This document shows positions 15,157 through 26,100 of a DNA stretch of 64,000 bases, piece by piece. The translations under genes and the position numbers were made by a program. Source of the DNA: Lyophyllum atratum (Eukaryota; Basidiomycota; Agaricomycetes; Agaricales; Lyophyllaceae); assembly GCA_014905825.1 (NCBI GenBank), contig JACGCN010000032.1:551519-615518 (forward strand). Direction: 5' to 3'. Within the stretch, counting starts at the first letter, position 1. The number at the start of each line of letters is the position of its first letter. The notes beneath the pieces were generated by a model. The model ran no database searches. It saw only the letters and a program-made list of their open reading frames with translations, and was not told the origin of the DNA.

Positions 15157-15509
15157 GTAGTTCATTGTGCCCGAACGTGTAATCTACGAATATGAAGATT
15201 CTGCCAGTCACATTCTGCGGCCACGAGAGAAGGCTTGAACGACGATCGACGTCATCAAATTCGAAATGCCTCTTCCTCATGCAGAGCGGTCCGGGTGTCC
15301 GGCCTATATTGAGCCCAGGTACGCAACGTGCTTCGACACACGCGTCCAACGCATGTACGATCTTCATCTCCACTCAATGCCACTCAACGACCGAGCTGCT
15401 CGTCCCCATATTTCGTCCCGCCTCTCATCCCTGCTCTTATTCCTGTACCCAGCCTCTCGCCACAGCCAGCGCGGCAAAGTTGTTCCTCAATTGTGCGTTC
15501 CACGTTGCC
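15157..15509. other. Intergenic, nothing recognised
   Basis: About 350 bases between two plus-strand genes. Open frames here are short and do not join to the next gene with sensible splice sites. Confidence 0.4.
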
Positions 15510-16315
15510 ATGCTTCCAAGAACACGAAAGTGGTTCTCTCTCTCTCGAAAATCGAAAAGGTCCGACGACACCCAGTATGTTTCTGCCTCATGTCAGAGCG
15601 CCTAAATTCCTGAAGTCAACACCCGTTTCCCCGCAGGACAAGCGATCAGACGGATGCATCGGCGATGTCAGAATTGGCAGAGAGTCTACAGAAAGAAATT
15701 CAAGGGCTGAGCGTCGAGATCAAGACACTCAAGTCGGAGCGGGAGCAGCTTTTCAGGTACGTGGCCGGTCCTGATATCTCGGGTCAACGCTGAATACTTT
15801 GTGGTGGTCATTAGCGATATCCACCATATCATGCTATCGAAAAGTCAGGCACTAGATGGTATCGTGACCGACCCTCCGTACGTCCGCTTCCACATTGCTT
15901 CGGCCGTTTGTTGCCTCATCTACCCACAGGGCCATTCTTAGCACCAGTCCACCGACATTAAAGCGTCACCGTTCAACCCAGTCGCTTTGGTTTCCCGTCG
16001 TCCCGCCAATACCAGAGTCCGAGATCCTACCAGAGGTCGAGATGGGACTCTTTGGCCCGCGAAGTCGGGCATCGTCACTGAATGGGGAATCTCGATCCGC
16101 GACGACGATAACACGGTCAGATACTTCCGCGTCCAGTCCTTCCACGCCAAATCACCGTCGCCCTATGCGTTCTGCGTCTGATGGAGCACCAGTCAAGAAC
16201 TTGGAGGTATATGCCAGTCCTACTCGGACCGCGTGGCGTACGGTCAACAGAAGAGGCGAGCCTATCAGAGCTTGAGAGGCAGGATAAGTTCGATATGGCG
16301 TGTGTGCTGTACTGA
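15510..16315 (+). CDS. Coiled-coil / Ser-rich hypothetical protein
   Basis: Exons 15510-15574, 15637-15756, 15815-15877 and from 15930 join in phase. The start is MLPRTRKWFSLSRKSKRS. Exon 2 is a leucine-containing amphipathic helix (ELAESLQKEIQGLSVEIK), likely a coiled coil. The fourth exon is rich in Ser, Pro and Arg and looks disordered. The end is uncertain. Reading straight through stops at 16275, whereas splicing after NLE (intron from 16207) gives a more protein-like tail ending at 16315. No known domain was recognised and the function is unknown. Confidence 0.6.
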
Positions 16316-16931
16316 GAGCGTCTGAAATAAAGTCGATTTTATCATCCCTAGCTTGGGAACATGGTTCGTTATGGGTATGAGCTCCTCGGGGGAACAACAA
16401 CGACCTACTCATCGGTTTTCTGAATCCATGCCAACGTTAGTAGTTGCTCGTTATTCATTCTCCTGCTTTCAAGGCTTTTCCTTTGAACTCCGCCGTGCAA
16501 CATCATATTATCTGCCGATGATGACTAGTGTTTAAAAGTCCAGTCACAGTGACTGAAAATGACTGAACTGTAACTGATGTGTGACTGATAATGACCGGAC
16601 TTCCAGTCCATCAGTAAAATCACAACCACACTTTCAGACACTTGTGCAGCTTGCGAAAGGTCCGGAAGACGCGATAGAGCGAAAGTGGTGAACACTTTCT
16701 GAAAGAAGGCCCCCAATTCTTGCGAAAAGTGTTTCGCCTTTCGGAAGTGCCCAAAAGCCGCAGAAGTGCTGCTGGAAGTGACTAATAGTGTTATGTCTTT
16801 CGGAAGTGTTCATGTTTAGAGATAGCTGTAACATGATGATTTGAGGCTTCGAGCATGGTACAAGGGGCATAGTATCAGGTACTAATAGTACTACTAATTA
16901 CACTACACGGCTCCTCCCATGCGCGCTTAAG
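16316..16931. other. Non-coding, short-motif-rich stretch
   Basis: About 600 bases. 16540-16620 is dense in CAGT/ACTG words, including the near-palindrome CAGTCACAGTGACTG. 16625-16815 repeats CTTTCxGAAG- and AAGTG-type words. It looks like decayed transposon ends, but no terminal repeats could be paired with the Plavaka gene downstream. Confidence 0.35.
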
Positions 16932-19313
16932 TCACTCCGCGTCATCCTGAAGCTCAAAATCGGATTCCGGATCCGGGACGGCCTCGACGATGGGGGCCTG
17001 GACCGTAATGGTCTTCTGGCGGCGGATTGAGCTGATGGCACCGTTGATAATCCTATCCCACTGGTTGTCGTTCAGCTTCTTCACCACGCGTGTGAGATTC
17101 GATGTTGCGTTAGGTTCCGCAAGTACTATGGCGGGTAGGTGCGGGAAGTTCTTCACAAGGCGAGTTGGATTGTCCCCCCAGTTATCCTTCGAGAAGTCGC
17201 CAAACGGCCGCTCGACGTTGAGGAATGTGCCGGACCTCGCCCACAGAGATATAGCCCGCTGAGACTGACCGGGCACAGTTCAATTTAGCACATAATGAAA
17301 AAGTGGTATGGCAAATCACTCACCGCCTGGATAGCTGTGACCAATGCACCTTCTGGTCGTTCCTCAGAGCGAGCGCTGGCGTGGATCTGCGAGATGCTCG
17401 AGTAGTGGTAGCTGAGCGTGGCTAGAATCAGAGGATGTAGGAACAGGCCCTTGGGTGATTGCAGAGGTGTCAGTCAAGTGGTGAACCATGAAAAATAAAC
17501 AAGTGCGATGACGCACCGATGCATGAATGACAATTTCTGGTTCAGCGCCCTCCTCGACTTCAAGTTCCTCCTCCTCGTACGACTGGTAATAGAACGGGCG
17601 CTTCTTGTAGTTGCCTGACAGCGCCCAGTCACACCATTCGGAAATTCCTTCTGGCGTCTGATCAGGAAGCGCCGGTACGATGTTTTTCTTGAATGCGTCG
17701 AGAGCTGTAGCTGCTATCTTCGCCCGCCAATTTGAGATGTTGTTTTCGACCTGAGGGACCATGATGATTGTCAGACGTACATAGCAATGGACACAACTCA
17801 CAAGTTTTTTCACGACGACCTCCAGCCAGCCACTCAGCTGCTCTTCTGGAAAGACCTCATCCCAGAGATCGCGGACCTCTGCTTCTTCAGGTCGTTCCCA
17901 TGCCGGCGTGATTCCGAGAATTTCGCGCAACCGAGGCAAAAAGCGACCCTCGAAGGCATACTTGAGATGGGCAGGTAGGTCTTCCTTGGCGCGGATATCT
18001 TGCTTCTTCTTGATTTTTATCGTCGCCGTCGATGGAGGAACGTACTCGGCCACTGAAGTTGTCGGCTCGACCTTGGCCAGCAATTTGACCTGTAACGTGA
18101 CGTCAGTGTAAGTGCCGAGTCTGTCGGTTTGTTGATGATGACATCAGAGAACACGCACCTTGGGAAAAGTCGGCTTTACTGTGTCCTTAAGTCCCTGTCG
18201 CTCAGCACTTTCTCCCACATCATCACTGATCCCACCCATGTCCTCAGCGTCGCTCACGTTGGAACTTACAGGCAAGCTGTGTCCGTTGCTGGAGACTGAC
18301 ATCGCGGACCCTCGAGAAACTGATCGTTTGTCGCGCGTTTGCTTCTTCCCAGTACTCGGTGTAGCCTTCTGACCAATCGTTCCTGATCCCAGTATCGTTC
18401 GCCTTCGCTTTCTTGTTCGATGGGCTGTGAAGGAGAGAGGGGTGTGGTATACCTGAGGTAAGTGACTGAACTTGACTGTGGACATGACTCACATTGTTGA
18501 TTCCATAGCCTTCCTTTTTGCCTGATTCTTCTCTGGAGCGACCTGACGACGAGCTTCAACCTGTTCCCTCATCTTCCCTCTATTTTCCTTCCGGTTACCC
18601 TTTCTCTTTGTCTCTCGGCCTCGACTCGCTGACTCGTCTTCCGAAACATCCAGGATATAGTCATCTTCTTCTTCATCATCTTCAACCTCGTCACCAGGGG
18701 CGTAGGCGCTGCCAGAACTTGCAGAATCATCGTTGAAGGCTGGTACTGGATCTCTGGGTAGTGAGTCTCCATTCCCCCTTTCGATTTCTGCTTGTTCATG
18801 ACATCAATCCTCTCAAACAGGCTGCTGGCATCGTGATGACTCACCCGCCTCCCCACGCAACTCTGGACGAACATGCAGGACCTTTTTCGTCGACGAAGGC
18901 AGCCCAGGATCACCTGCCAACAGCTGCTCGTCTTCGCGTTGCAGCGAGTCTTCGATTATGGCCGCATTCTCGAATGTGGACTTGCGTATGTTTTGTTGCT
19001 CTTCTTGTTCCTTTTCTTTTTGCTCACGCTCAGCAGCTACCTGAGCTGATGAACGTCTCCGTGGAGGTGCAGAGACGACCCCCGGGTGTTCGTTACGCTT
19101 GGCTCGCAACGCCATGCCGCGAGACGCTGTAGGCACAACTGTGGCTGGAGACTCGGTCGAAGCATCTGGGGATTTTTCGGAGGTGTCACGGGCAGCAGAT
19201 CTGCGCGTGCGGGGAGCAGATATGACTGGAGTGGTTTCGGCTCCTTGGCTATGACCTCCTCGGCCACGACCCCGTTGGCCACGACCACCACGGCTACCTT
19301 GGCCTCGAGTCAT
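16932..19313 (-). CDS. Multi-exon hypothetical gene divergent from the transposase
   Basis: Starts at 19313 with an RG-rich leader (MTRGQGSRGGRGQRGRGRGG), then a Lys/Glu/Gln-rich disordered region. The second exon carries a strongly acidic run (EVEDDEEEDDYILDVSEDE) followed by a basic run, a likely nuclear signal. The C-terminal exons are globular and helical: LKYAFEGRFLPRLREILG, then NWRAKIAATALDAFKKN, then LWARSGTFLNVERPFGDF. They end FELQDDAE before the stop at 16934-16932. Exon joins in the middle (18150-18490) are unresolved. Genes of this build commonly sit near transposases in mushroom genomes. A role as the second gene of the Plavaka element is inference; no catalytic motif was recognised. 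Confidence 0.6.
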
Positions 19314-19474
19314 GGTAGGTAATTCGGAGGCGATCGATGTTGGCGACAGAAAATTTGGACGGAGTCACGTTATTTGCAATTTCAAACTTCGTAATATATT
19401 ACCTATGTCACCCCTCCTATTGTGTTCATCGAGCTCTCACTCGTCGTACACCTATGCCTGCTTGAACTCAACAG

Positions 19475-22237
19475 AATTTTCGACCCGCAGCCTATCCATG
19501 TACCTATCCCGGATGTTGCAAAGCGTGTCGAACCTCAGGCGGGCTCCGGCAGCATTACGATGCTGTCCATGTTGTCCCTCTCGCTCTTCAGTTCACTCAG
19601 CGAAACAGGGTCCAACAGCAGGTCGAGCCTCCCCGGCTTTGGGATCATGCAGAAGCCCGCGAAAATCCCCTCGATCCACAAATTCCTGCAGAGTCGCCAG
19701 CGCACTCTCCCCCACAGTCACCCCGTGGCTCTCCCGGTCGAACACCCCCGCCACCTCGAAACGCTACCCCGCCCGCACTTGATAATAACCAGGCTGAGGT
19801 TGTCGAAAAGCATCCTCTCATAGATGGTATGTCTCATATGCAAGAATCATTCGCAACATACTTATTTTGTAACAGGGAGCCGCTGTGATGCAGATGGCTA
19901 TGATCATCCACCTAATAGCCCGCCGCCGCCACGCCCTGAACGGGACATGGAGGATTATTCTCCATTCTCAAGCCGTGCCGAGTTCGAATTGGCCGAGTTT
20001 CTTTATGTTGAAGAAGAAATGTCGGCAGGAAAGATCGATCGGCTGATGCACATTCTAGCTGCTTTCTATGAACGCCCACCCCCAGTTTCTGGATACCAAG
20101 AGCTCTACAGCGCAATCGACAGCGTCGAGCAGGGGGACATTCCATGGACTTCATTCTCCATCACCTTCAGTGGTGCTGTCCCCGACGATGCACCTCAGTG
20201 GATGACAGAAAAATACGAGGTCTGGTATCGTGACCCTCTTCAAGTCCTCGAACAACAAATTGGCAACCCTGACTTCAACGGTCGCATCGACTACACACCG
20301 AAGCGCGTGACGAAGGATGGAAAGCGTCGTTATAAAGACCTGATGTCGGGTCAATGGGCATGGCGACAGGCGGTAAGCCCTTGTATTATACCCGTCTTCA
20401 TCCTATCATCACTCATCTCCCAATTCCAGGACGAGATCGCAAAGGATGAAGACTGTCACGGGGCTATGTTTGCCCCCGTCGTTCTCGGAAGCGACAAGAC
20501 CACTGTCTCAGTCGCAACCGGACAGAATGACTTCTACCCCCTATATGCCTCGCTGGGGAATGTCCACAACTCCATCCGACAAGCGCACAAGAATGCTGTG
20601 GCTCTCATCGGCTTTCTTGCGATCCCAAAAAGTAAGCTGATCTCTATCACATGCCCATCGAGCTATAATCTAACCCTTTTCGGCTCCACAGCCTCTCGTG
20701 AACACGCTGGAAAAGCAGATTTTCGCAAGTTCCGCCGGCAGCTATTCCACACCTCGCTCGAACACATCCTTTCTTCGCTCAAACCTCATATGACAACCCC
20801 TCGAGTAACACACTGTGGAGATGGCTATTTTCGGCGGGTGATATACGGGATTGGTCCGTACATCGCTGATTACCCAGAACAGGCATTGCTCGCCTGCATT
20901 GTCCAAGGATGGTGCACAACGTGAGTCTCTTTATGGGCATACTTTCCGTCTCTCCTAAGTAATCTCTCAGCCATACTGCAAATCCCGATGATCTCGACGC
21001 CGCGGCTGGCCGTCGCTCGCAAGAGCTTACCGAGGCACTCCTCGAAGGCTGTACATTGACTGAGCTGTGGGATGATTATGGTATTGTTGGTGATCTCGTT
21101 GTATGTCAATACATATCTGCTATTAGCGAGTTATAGTCTGAAAACCCGGCCTCAGCCGTTCACAGCTTCATTTCCCCGTGCAGATATACACGAGCTCATC
21201 GCGCCTGATCTCTTGCATCAGCTTATCAAGGGAACCTTCAAGGATCATCTCGTGGAATGGATCACAGAGTATATCAAGGATAACAACCCGGAACGACGCG
21301 CAAATGAGATATTAGCTGATATTGATAGACGGTACGTTGCACCCATTAAGTATTCTCCCGATACTTATGGCCTTGTTCCAGCATCGCTGCCGCACCGTCC
21401 TTTCCTGGCCTACGTCATTTCCACCAAGGAAGGGGCTTCAAGCAGTGGACGGGCGATGACTCAAAAGGATTAATGAAGGTACGTCATCAATTACTCCAAT
21501 TACTTCGCAAGTCTCCAATGACTCATGGTTCTGAAGGTCTACTTGGCGTCTATTGTCGGTCATGTCCCAGATCAAATGGTTCAGGCCGTCTCCGCATTCT
21601 TGGAGTTTTGCTACTTGGTCCGCCGCAACATTATCGACGATGATACACTCGACAAGCTCGACAACACATTGTCTTGCTTCCATGAGCACCGAGAAGTTTT
21701 TCGGGAGCTCGGTGTACGCCCTGAAGGGTTCTCTCTACCACGACAGCATTCCATGGTCCATTATCCACGGCTGATTCGCATGTTTGGTGCGCCCAACGGG
21801 CTCTGCTCATCAATCACAGAGAACAAGCATATTAAGGCTGTAAAGAAGCCGTACCGCCGCTCGAGCCGTTACAAGGCGCTGGGTCAAATGCTTGTCACAA
21901 ACCAGCGTCTCGACAAGCTTGCCATGGCCCGCGTCGACTTTACTGCCCGAAATATGCTAGTTGGCCCGGGGCTACCTATTCACATGCTCCTTGATCTCTC
22001 TACACCTCCATCTCCACCTCCGCCACCTCCGCCTCCACCGACAACAGCTGACAATGATTCCGACGAGTCAGGTGCTGTTGACGACCCAGAATCTCAATCA
22101 GAGATCAAACTTGCGAAGACTTACGGTGCGTTGCTAGAACTGTCATCAAGTGGTACACAACTCATCTTTATTTGCCTTTTCTCAGTGCGTGGAGTGCCCC
22201 GGGATATATATGGCCTCGCACGGCATGTTGACCAGCC
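19475..22237 (+). pseudogene. Plavaka-type DNA transposase, 5' part (split by LTR element)
   Basis: The first clear exon (19475-19826) encodes a C2H2-type zinc finger with CTYPGCCKACRTSGGLRQH and a following AVH; a short upstream start exon near 19404 is likely. Exons 19876-20372, 20430-20631 and from 20692 then run in phase through the conserved Plavaka core. Its landmarks are FELAEFLYVEEEMSAG, LGSDKTTVSVATGQNDFY, PLYASLGNVHN, RKFRRQLFH, YIADYPEQALLACIVQGW, PDLLHQLIKGTFKDHL, and LPRQHSMVHY with FGAPNGLCSSITE. A poly-proline stretch follows at about 22010. No internal stop or frameshift was seen. Plavaka transposases are CACTA-like DDE elements of mushrooms. The frame is interrupted at 22238 by a chromovirus and resumes at 32260. 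Confidence 0.88.
22233..22237. repeat. Target-site duplication CAGCC, left copy
   Basis: CAGCC immediately precedes the 5' LTR and recurs at 32260-32264 directly after the 3' LTR. Removing one copy plus the element restores an open transposase frame. Confidence 0.95.
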
Positions 22238-22630
22238 TGTTGTAGTACATCAATACACTTACCTCAAGTTAGACAACGTTGATTACATTTCTCTTATCTT
22301 TCTTACCTTTGATTACTATTCACCATAGTCATCCTAACAGTAGCGCGATATACGTATCATTCAACTGATATGAACCCATTTTAACTTTTACGTTTCATTA
22401 AAAACATCTTAAATGACTATAAAGATACGGGATTCGACGATACTCGACGAGATCCTCGGAACGTCGCGTCGGACGCCTAAACCGTTGATGGCAAACAAGT
22501 CGTTGCCAAACAAACAACGGAACCGGCATCCGACTTAGCGGTAAGTGTCGAGAATCATCGCGAAGTCGGCTACAAGGCTCTCAATCGTTTGAGAACCGGG
22601 TAGAACGTTCTAGATTAGTTTAGATACCTG

Positions 22631-22638
22631 TATATATA
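22631..22638 (+). promoter_or_regulatory. TATA-like box in the 5' LTR
   Basis: TATATATA about 394 bases into the LTR; the same sequence occurs in the 3' LTR. It is the only good TATA candidate in the LTR and marks the probable U3/R side. Confidence 0.5.
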
Positions 22639-22733
22639 GTCTGTAGTACCAAATGAATAAGGATAACTTCTTTAACCCGTACTATCACTGTGTGAATAAG
22701 ATTCTAAGTTAGAAACTTGAAATCAACCTCAGA

Positions 22734-22849
22734 AAGATCCTAGCAATAAAGCTTCGCGCTATTGATAGATCTTAAGACTACGAATATCAAAGCTCCGCGC
22801 TGGTATTCATAGCCAAATCCCGAAGACCAAAGCCCCGCGCTGGCCTTCG
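22734..22849 (+). other. Three tandem hairpins with a shared 13-nt loop
   Basis: Hairpin 1 spans 22734-22773, with outer stem AAGATC/GATCTT, inner stem CAAT/ATTG and loop 22748-22760. Hairpin 2 has stem GAATATC (22782-22788) with GGTATTC (22802-22808) and loop 22789-22801. Hairpin 3 has stem CGAAGACC (22821-22828) with GGCCTTCG (22842-22849), one mismatch, and loop 22829-22841. The loops are AAAGCTTCGCGCT, AAAGCTCCGCGCT and AAAGCCCCGCGCT. The stems differ completely but keep pairing, while the loops hardly change. The array is repeated in the 3' LTR at 31961-32076. A packaging, dimerisation or translation-control role is inference. Confidence 0.65.
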
Positions 22850-23033
22850 AGATCTCTGACGCGTGATTTCGATCTTTTAAACTTTAAGATTCATTTGCAT
22901 TCAGATTTCATCTTCTAAGTCGTAAACTCTCACGTTAACGACCGTTCTAAGTAAACATTCGAATTTACTTCTTAAAAGACCTACTTACGCGTGTATTCAA
23001 GGAATACACCAAAATTACGCCGAACCGTAACAT

Positions 23034-23050
23034 TGGTGGACACACCCGGA
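23034..23050 (+). other. Primer-binding site
   Basis: TGGTGGACACACCCGG begins one base after the 5' LTR end and would pair with the 3' end of a tRNA finishing in CCGGGTGTGTCC plus A and CCA. The core ACACACCCGGAA also occurs in the tRNA-like sequence at 33897-33976. Confidence 0.75.
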
Positions 23051-23124
23051 AATAGTCTTACAAGTTTAAACAGAATCGTTTCACTTCGTCAGTTTATTAA
23101 TTCAATAAATCTGATACCAATACT

Positions 23125-26100
23125 ATGGCTGGTAAAGGGAAGGCTCGTAAAACTAACAATTCGAAGAACTCTCAATTGGATGCCGCCTTAGCCGTTGCTA
23201 ATCAACCCATCGTCGATAATCAACCCATCTTCGATAACGAACTCATCGAACCTATCGAGCCTGGGCCAAGTGATCGGGGAAGAATCGCGATTCAAGAAGA
23301 CATGCTTGAAGGATTCGCACCTGAACATTTCTCCCCTGACCGGACGACACGATCACCGCTGCCTCCCTCGACATCTTCGGTTTCCTCAGCGCAACCGTAT
23401 CGGGAAATGCCACCGCACCTCGAAGAGCCAGGGGGAAACACGACAGATCAGAAGGGACCTACTTCTAAACATAAAGATATCAATTACAACGAACCTTTGA
23501 CCATCATCGGTCGCCCAGTTTCATACCAGGACATTGATCCTAAATTGATCGTCGAATTCACCGTCGAATTTCTAGCATGTCTACATGTTTCGTCTTTCTT
23601 CGCGAAGCGCAGCGGTCAGGCTATAAGGATAAAGGAAAGGTGGGAATCAGCATTAATGTTTGGAGATGCTGTGTTAAGAAAAGACTTACATGTTGAGAAA
23701 CCGCGACCGCTCGGACGGAAGGAGATGCGGGAGTTTTTCGTTGAAGAGTTATCTTTACTAAGAACCTTATTAACATCAGTACGAAGGTATGATGATGAAT
23801 ATGGAATACTAGTATCAGTAAAGAGAGAGATCTTAACGGAATTAAGTAGTCATCTTGACCTATTAAGAAACAAGGCTAGGGACTCACTCATAATCTCAGG
23901 AGAAGGCATCCCTCCGATTCCAAAATGGGGACCGAGTGGAAAGGCGAACGAATTTTGGTCGACCAATGATTTCGAAATCCTTGGCGCGTGCTATCGACGT
24001 GACGTCGAGAACTTTCTAGCATTTTTATCGGATCATCATGATTTCTCTCCTCCAAAGAAAGAAGATACAGGAAGCGTGAGGAACTTACCAGACGATGATA
24101 ACGAGGCCACGAAGGAGATAAGACCGGATCGCCAAGCCGAATATCAAAACGAGGCTCGTGATGATCAAGATCCCGGGAGTATTTCGAGAATTGATCGGGA
24201 TCGACGGTCCACGCATCCGACCACGAGGCTATTTCGGAATCAAAATGCGTCTATTTTTGTACGACCTACACAAAATACAACGTCAAGAAGGATGCAGGAG
24301 ATGTTCCCGTCTAAAGAAGAACGAAGAGAGGAGAAACCTAATCGAGACTCACCTGACAAAGACAGGAACCATGAACCGAGAAAAGATCGAGATGAAAGGG
24401 ATTCGCGTGATGAGAAATACATGAGGCGAACTCGAGGCGATGGTGACCCAGACCCGAGCTCATCTGACAGTGATGAAAGTGATGCAGGTGGACCCAGACG
24501 AGGACATCCTAGAAAACCGCATGGTCATAAAAATCCCAAGAAATCCGGAAGGAGTGATGAAGACGCTCGAAGATCGAAGGATTCCGCAGGACGCGAACCG
24601 CAGTTTGAAAATAAACTAAAGATCGATGTAATCCCGGAATGGGATGGTAACGCGGATACACTGAGTCGATGGATTCTAAGAGTTAACAGTATCTCCGAGA
24701 GGTCGGATACGATTTTCAAACAGTTAGGATCTCTCGCACCTCAAAGATTGAAGGGAGCGGCTGAAATATGGTACTATAGTCAGAGTAAAGCGACACGGTT
24801 TAGGATGGAGGTAGATTGGAGTACTTTACGAGATGGCATTGCTGGATACTATATGAATCGCGCATACATGGATAAGCAGAAGATTAAGGCGAATAAAGCA
24901 CATTACCACGAACCAGGATGCACTCGAGAAACACCTAGCGAATACGTCATTCGTAAAAAGGAGTTGATTGAGCTAGTATATAACTACACGGATCGAGAAA
25001 TTATAAACGAAGTAATTGCATCCGCACCTGCTCACTGGACTACGGTCTTGAGCCCCCATCTTTACGAAGACGTCGATGAATTCCAGATAGCCGTAAAGTA
25101 CTACGAGGAGACCTTGATAAAACTGGATCCACCGGTCCGTTATCAAAGAAACGATTTTAACTACCAATCGAACATTCGTGAGGGACCTAATAACTCTAGT
25201 AATAATAGAGCTCCTTACCAAAATTTCAGGACAGCACGTACAAATCTCGTTGGATGGAGTAAGGCTACTTCAAAGCCTGAATTTCCTAAGGATGATTCTA
25301 ACGTTTCGCCGCGCACCACTCCCGAGGATAAAGGCGCTCGACCTTGTCGTCATTGCGGAAGCGGTAAACACTGGGACTACGAATGTAAATACGCTCGGAG
25401 GGGAAATAAGAATGCACGCGCTAACCTAGTTCAATCGAATGATGAGGAATTAACCGCGCAAGAAACCTACGATGAGTTGTATTACGGATTATCATCAGAC
25501 GACGAAGAAGACTTGGATTTTGACGAACCCCTTCAGAGTAATTCCTTAGATGCTAAAGAAGATCGCGTTGAGGAACTGGGGGGGGGAAATATAGATCATA
25601 CTTCAACTTCTCTTCGTGCCTTGACTACCAATAAGGAGAGTGTTGTAACGAAACCTGCACTTAATCGAAAGTCACGACGAAGATTTGTTAAAGAGCTTGA
25701 GAGGTCAACCTACCAAACTGAAGCCGTAAATGATGAGGACAGAATGATCTCCTTGAAGAAATTAATGGCACGACCACCCGGATGTTCATTTTTAGGGGCC
25801 AAAGCCATAGAAGCATCTGCTACGATTAATGATCGGAGGACGGAATCCGTACCGGTTATTATAGACTCCGGATCCGATATAACCTTAATTTCACAAAGAA
25901 CGCTCGAGAATATGTCCAAACCTCCTAAAATACGGACAGGCCAAAGAATTAAACTCATACAGGTGACAGGAAATACCACGATAACCGGGTATGTCATTTT
26001 AGATTTAATTTTCGAGACCGAAGAAGGGCCTGTAAAATTGAACGTGGAAGCATATGTAGTCAAGGGAATGACGACGCCAGTTATTTTAGGAAATGACTTC

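Larger units (their letters stand above)
22238..23032 (+). repeat. 5' LTR, 795 bases
   Basis: Starts TGTTGTAGTACATC and ends CCGAACCGTAACA, with TGTT/AACA terminal inverted bases. A TATA-like TATATATA lies at 22631-22638, so transcription should start roughly 30-60 bases further on. The three-hairpin array at 22734-22849 would then lie in the RNA leader. Matches the 3' LTR base for base as far as I can see. Confidence 0.95.

Noticed and set aside
16540..16880. Candidate terminal inverted repeat of the Plavaka element
   Set aside because: CACTA-like and CAGT-rich words are present, but no matching inverted copy was found beyond 32895, so element ends were not called.
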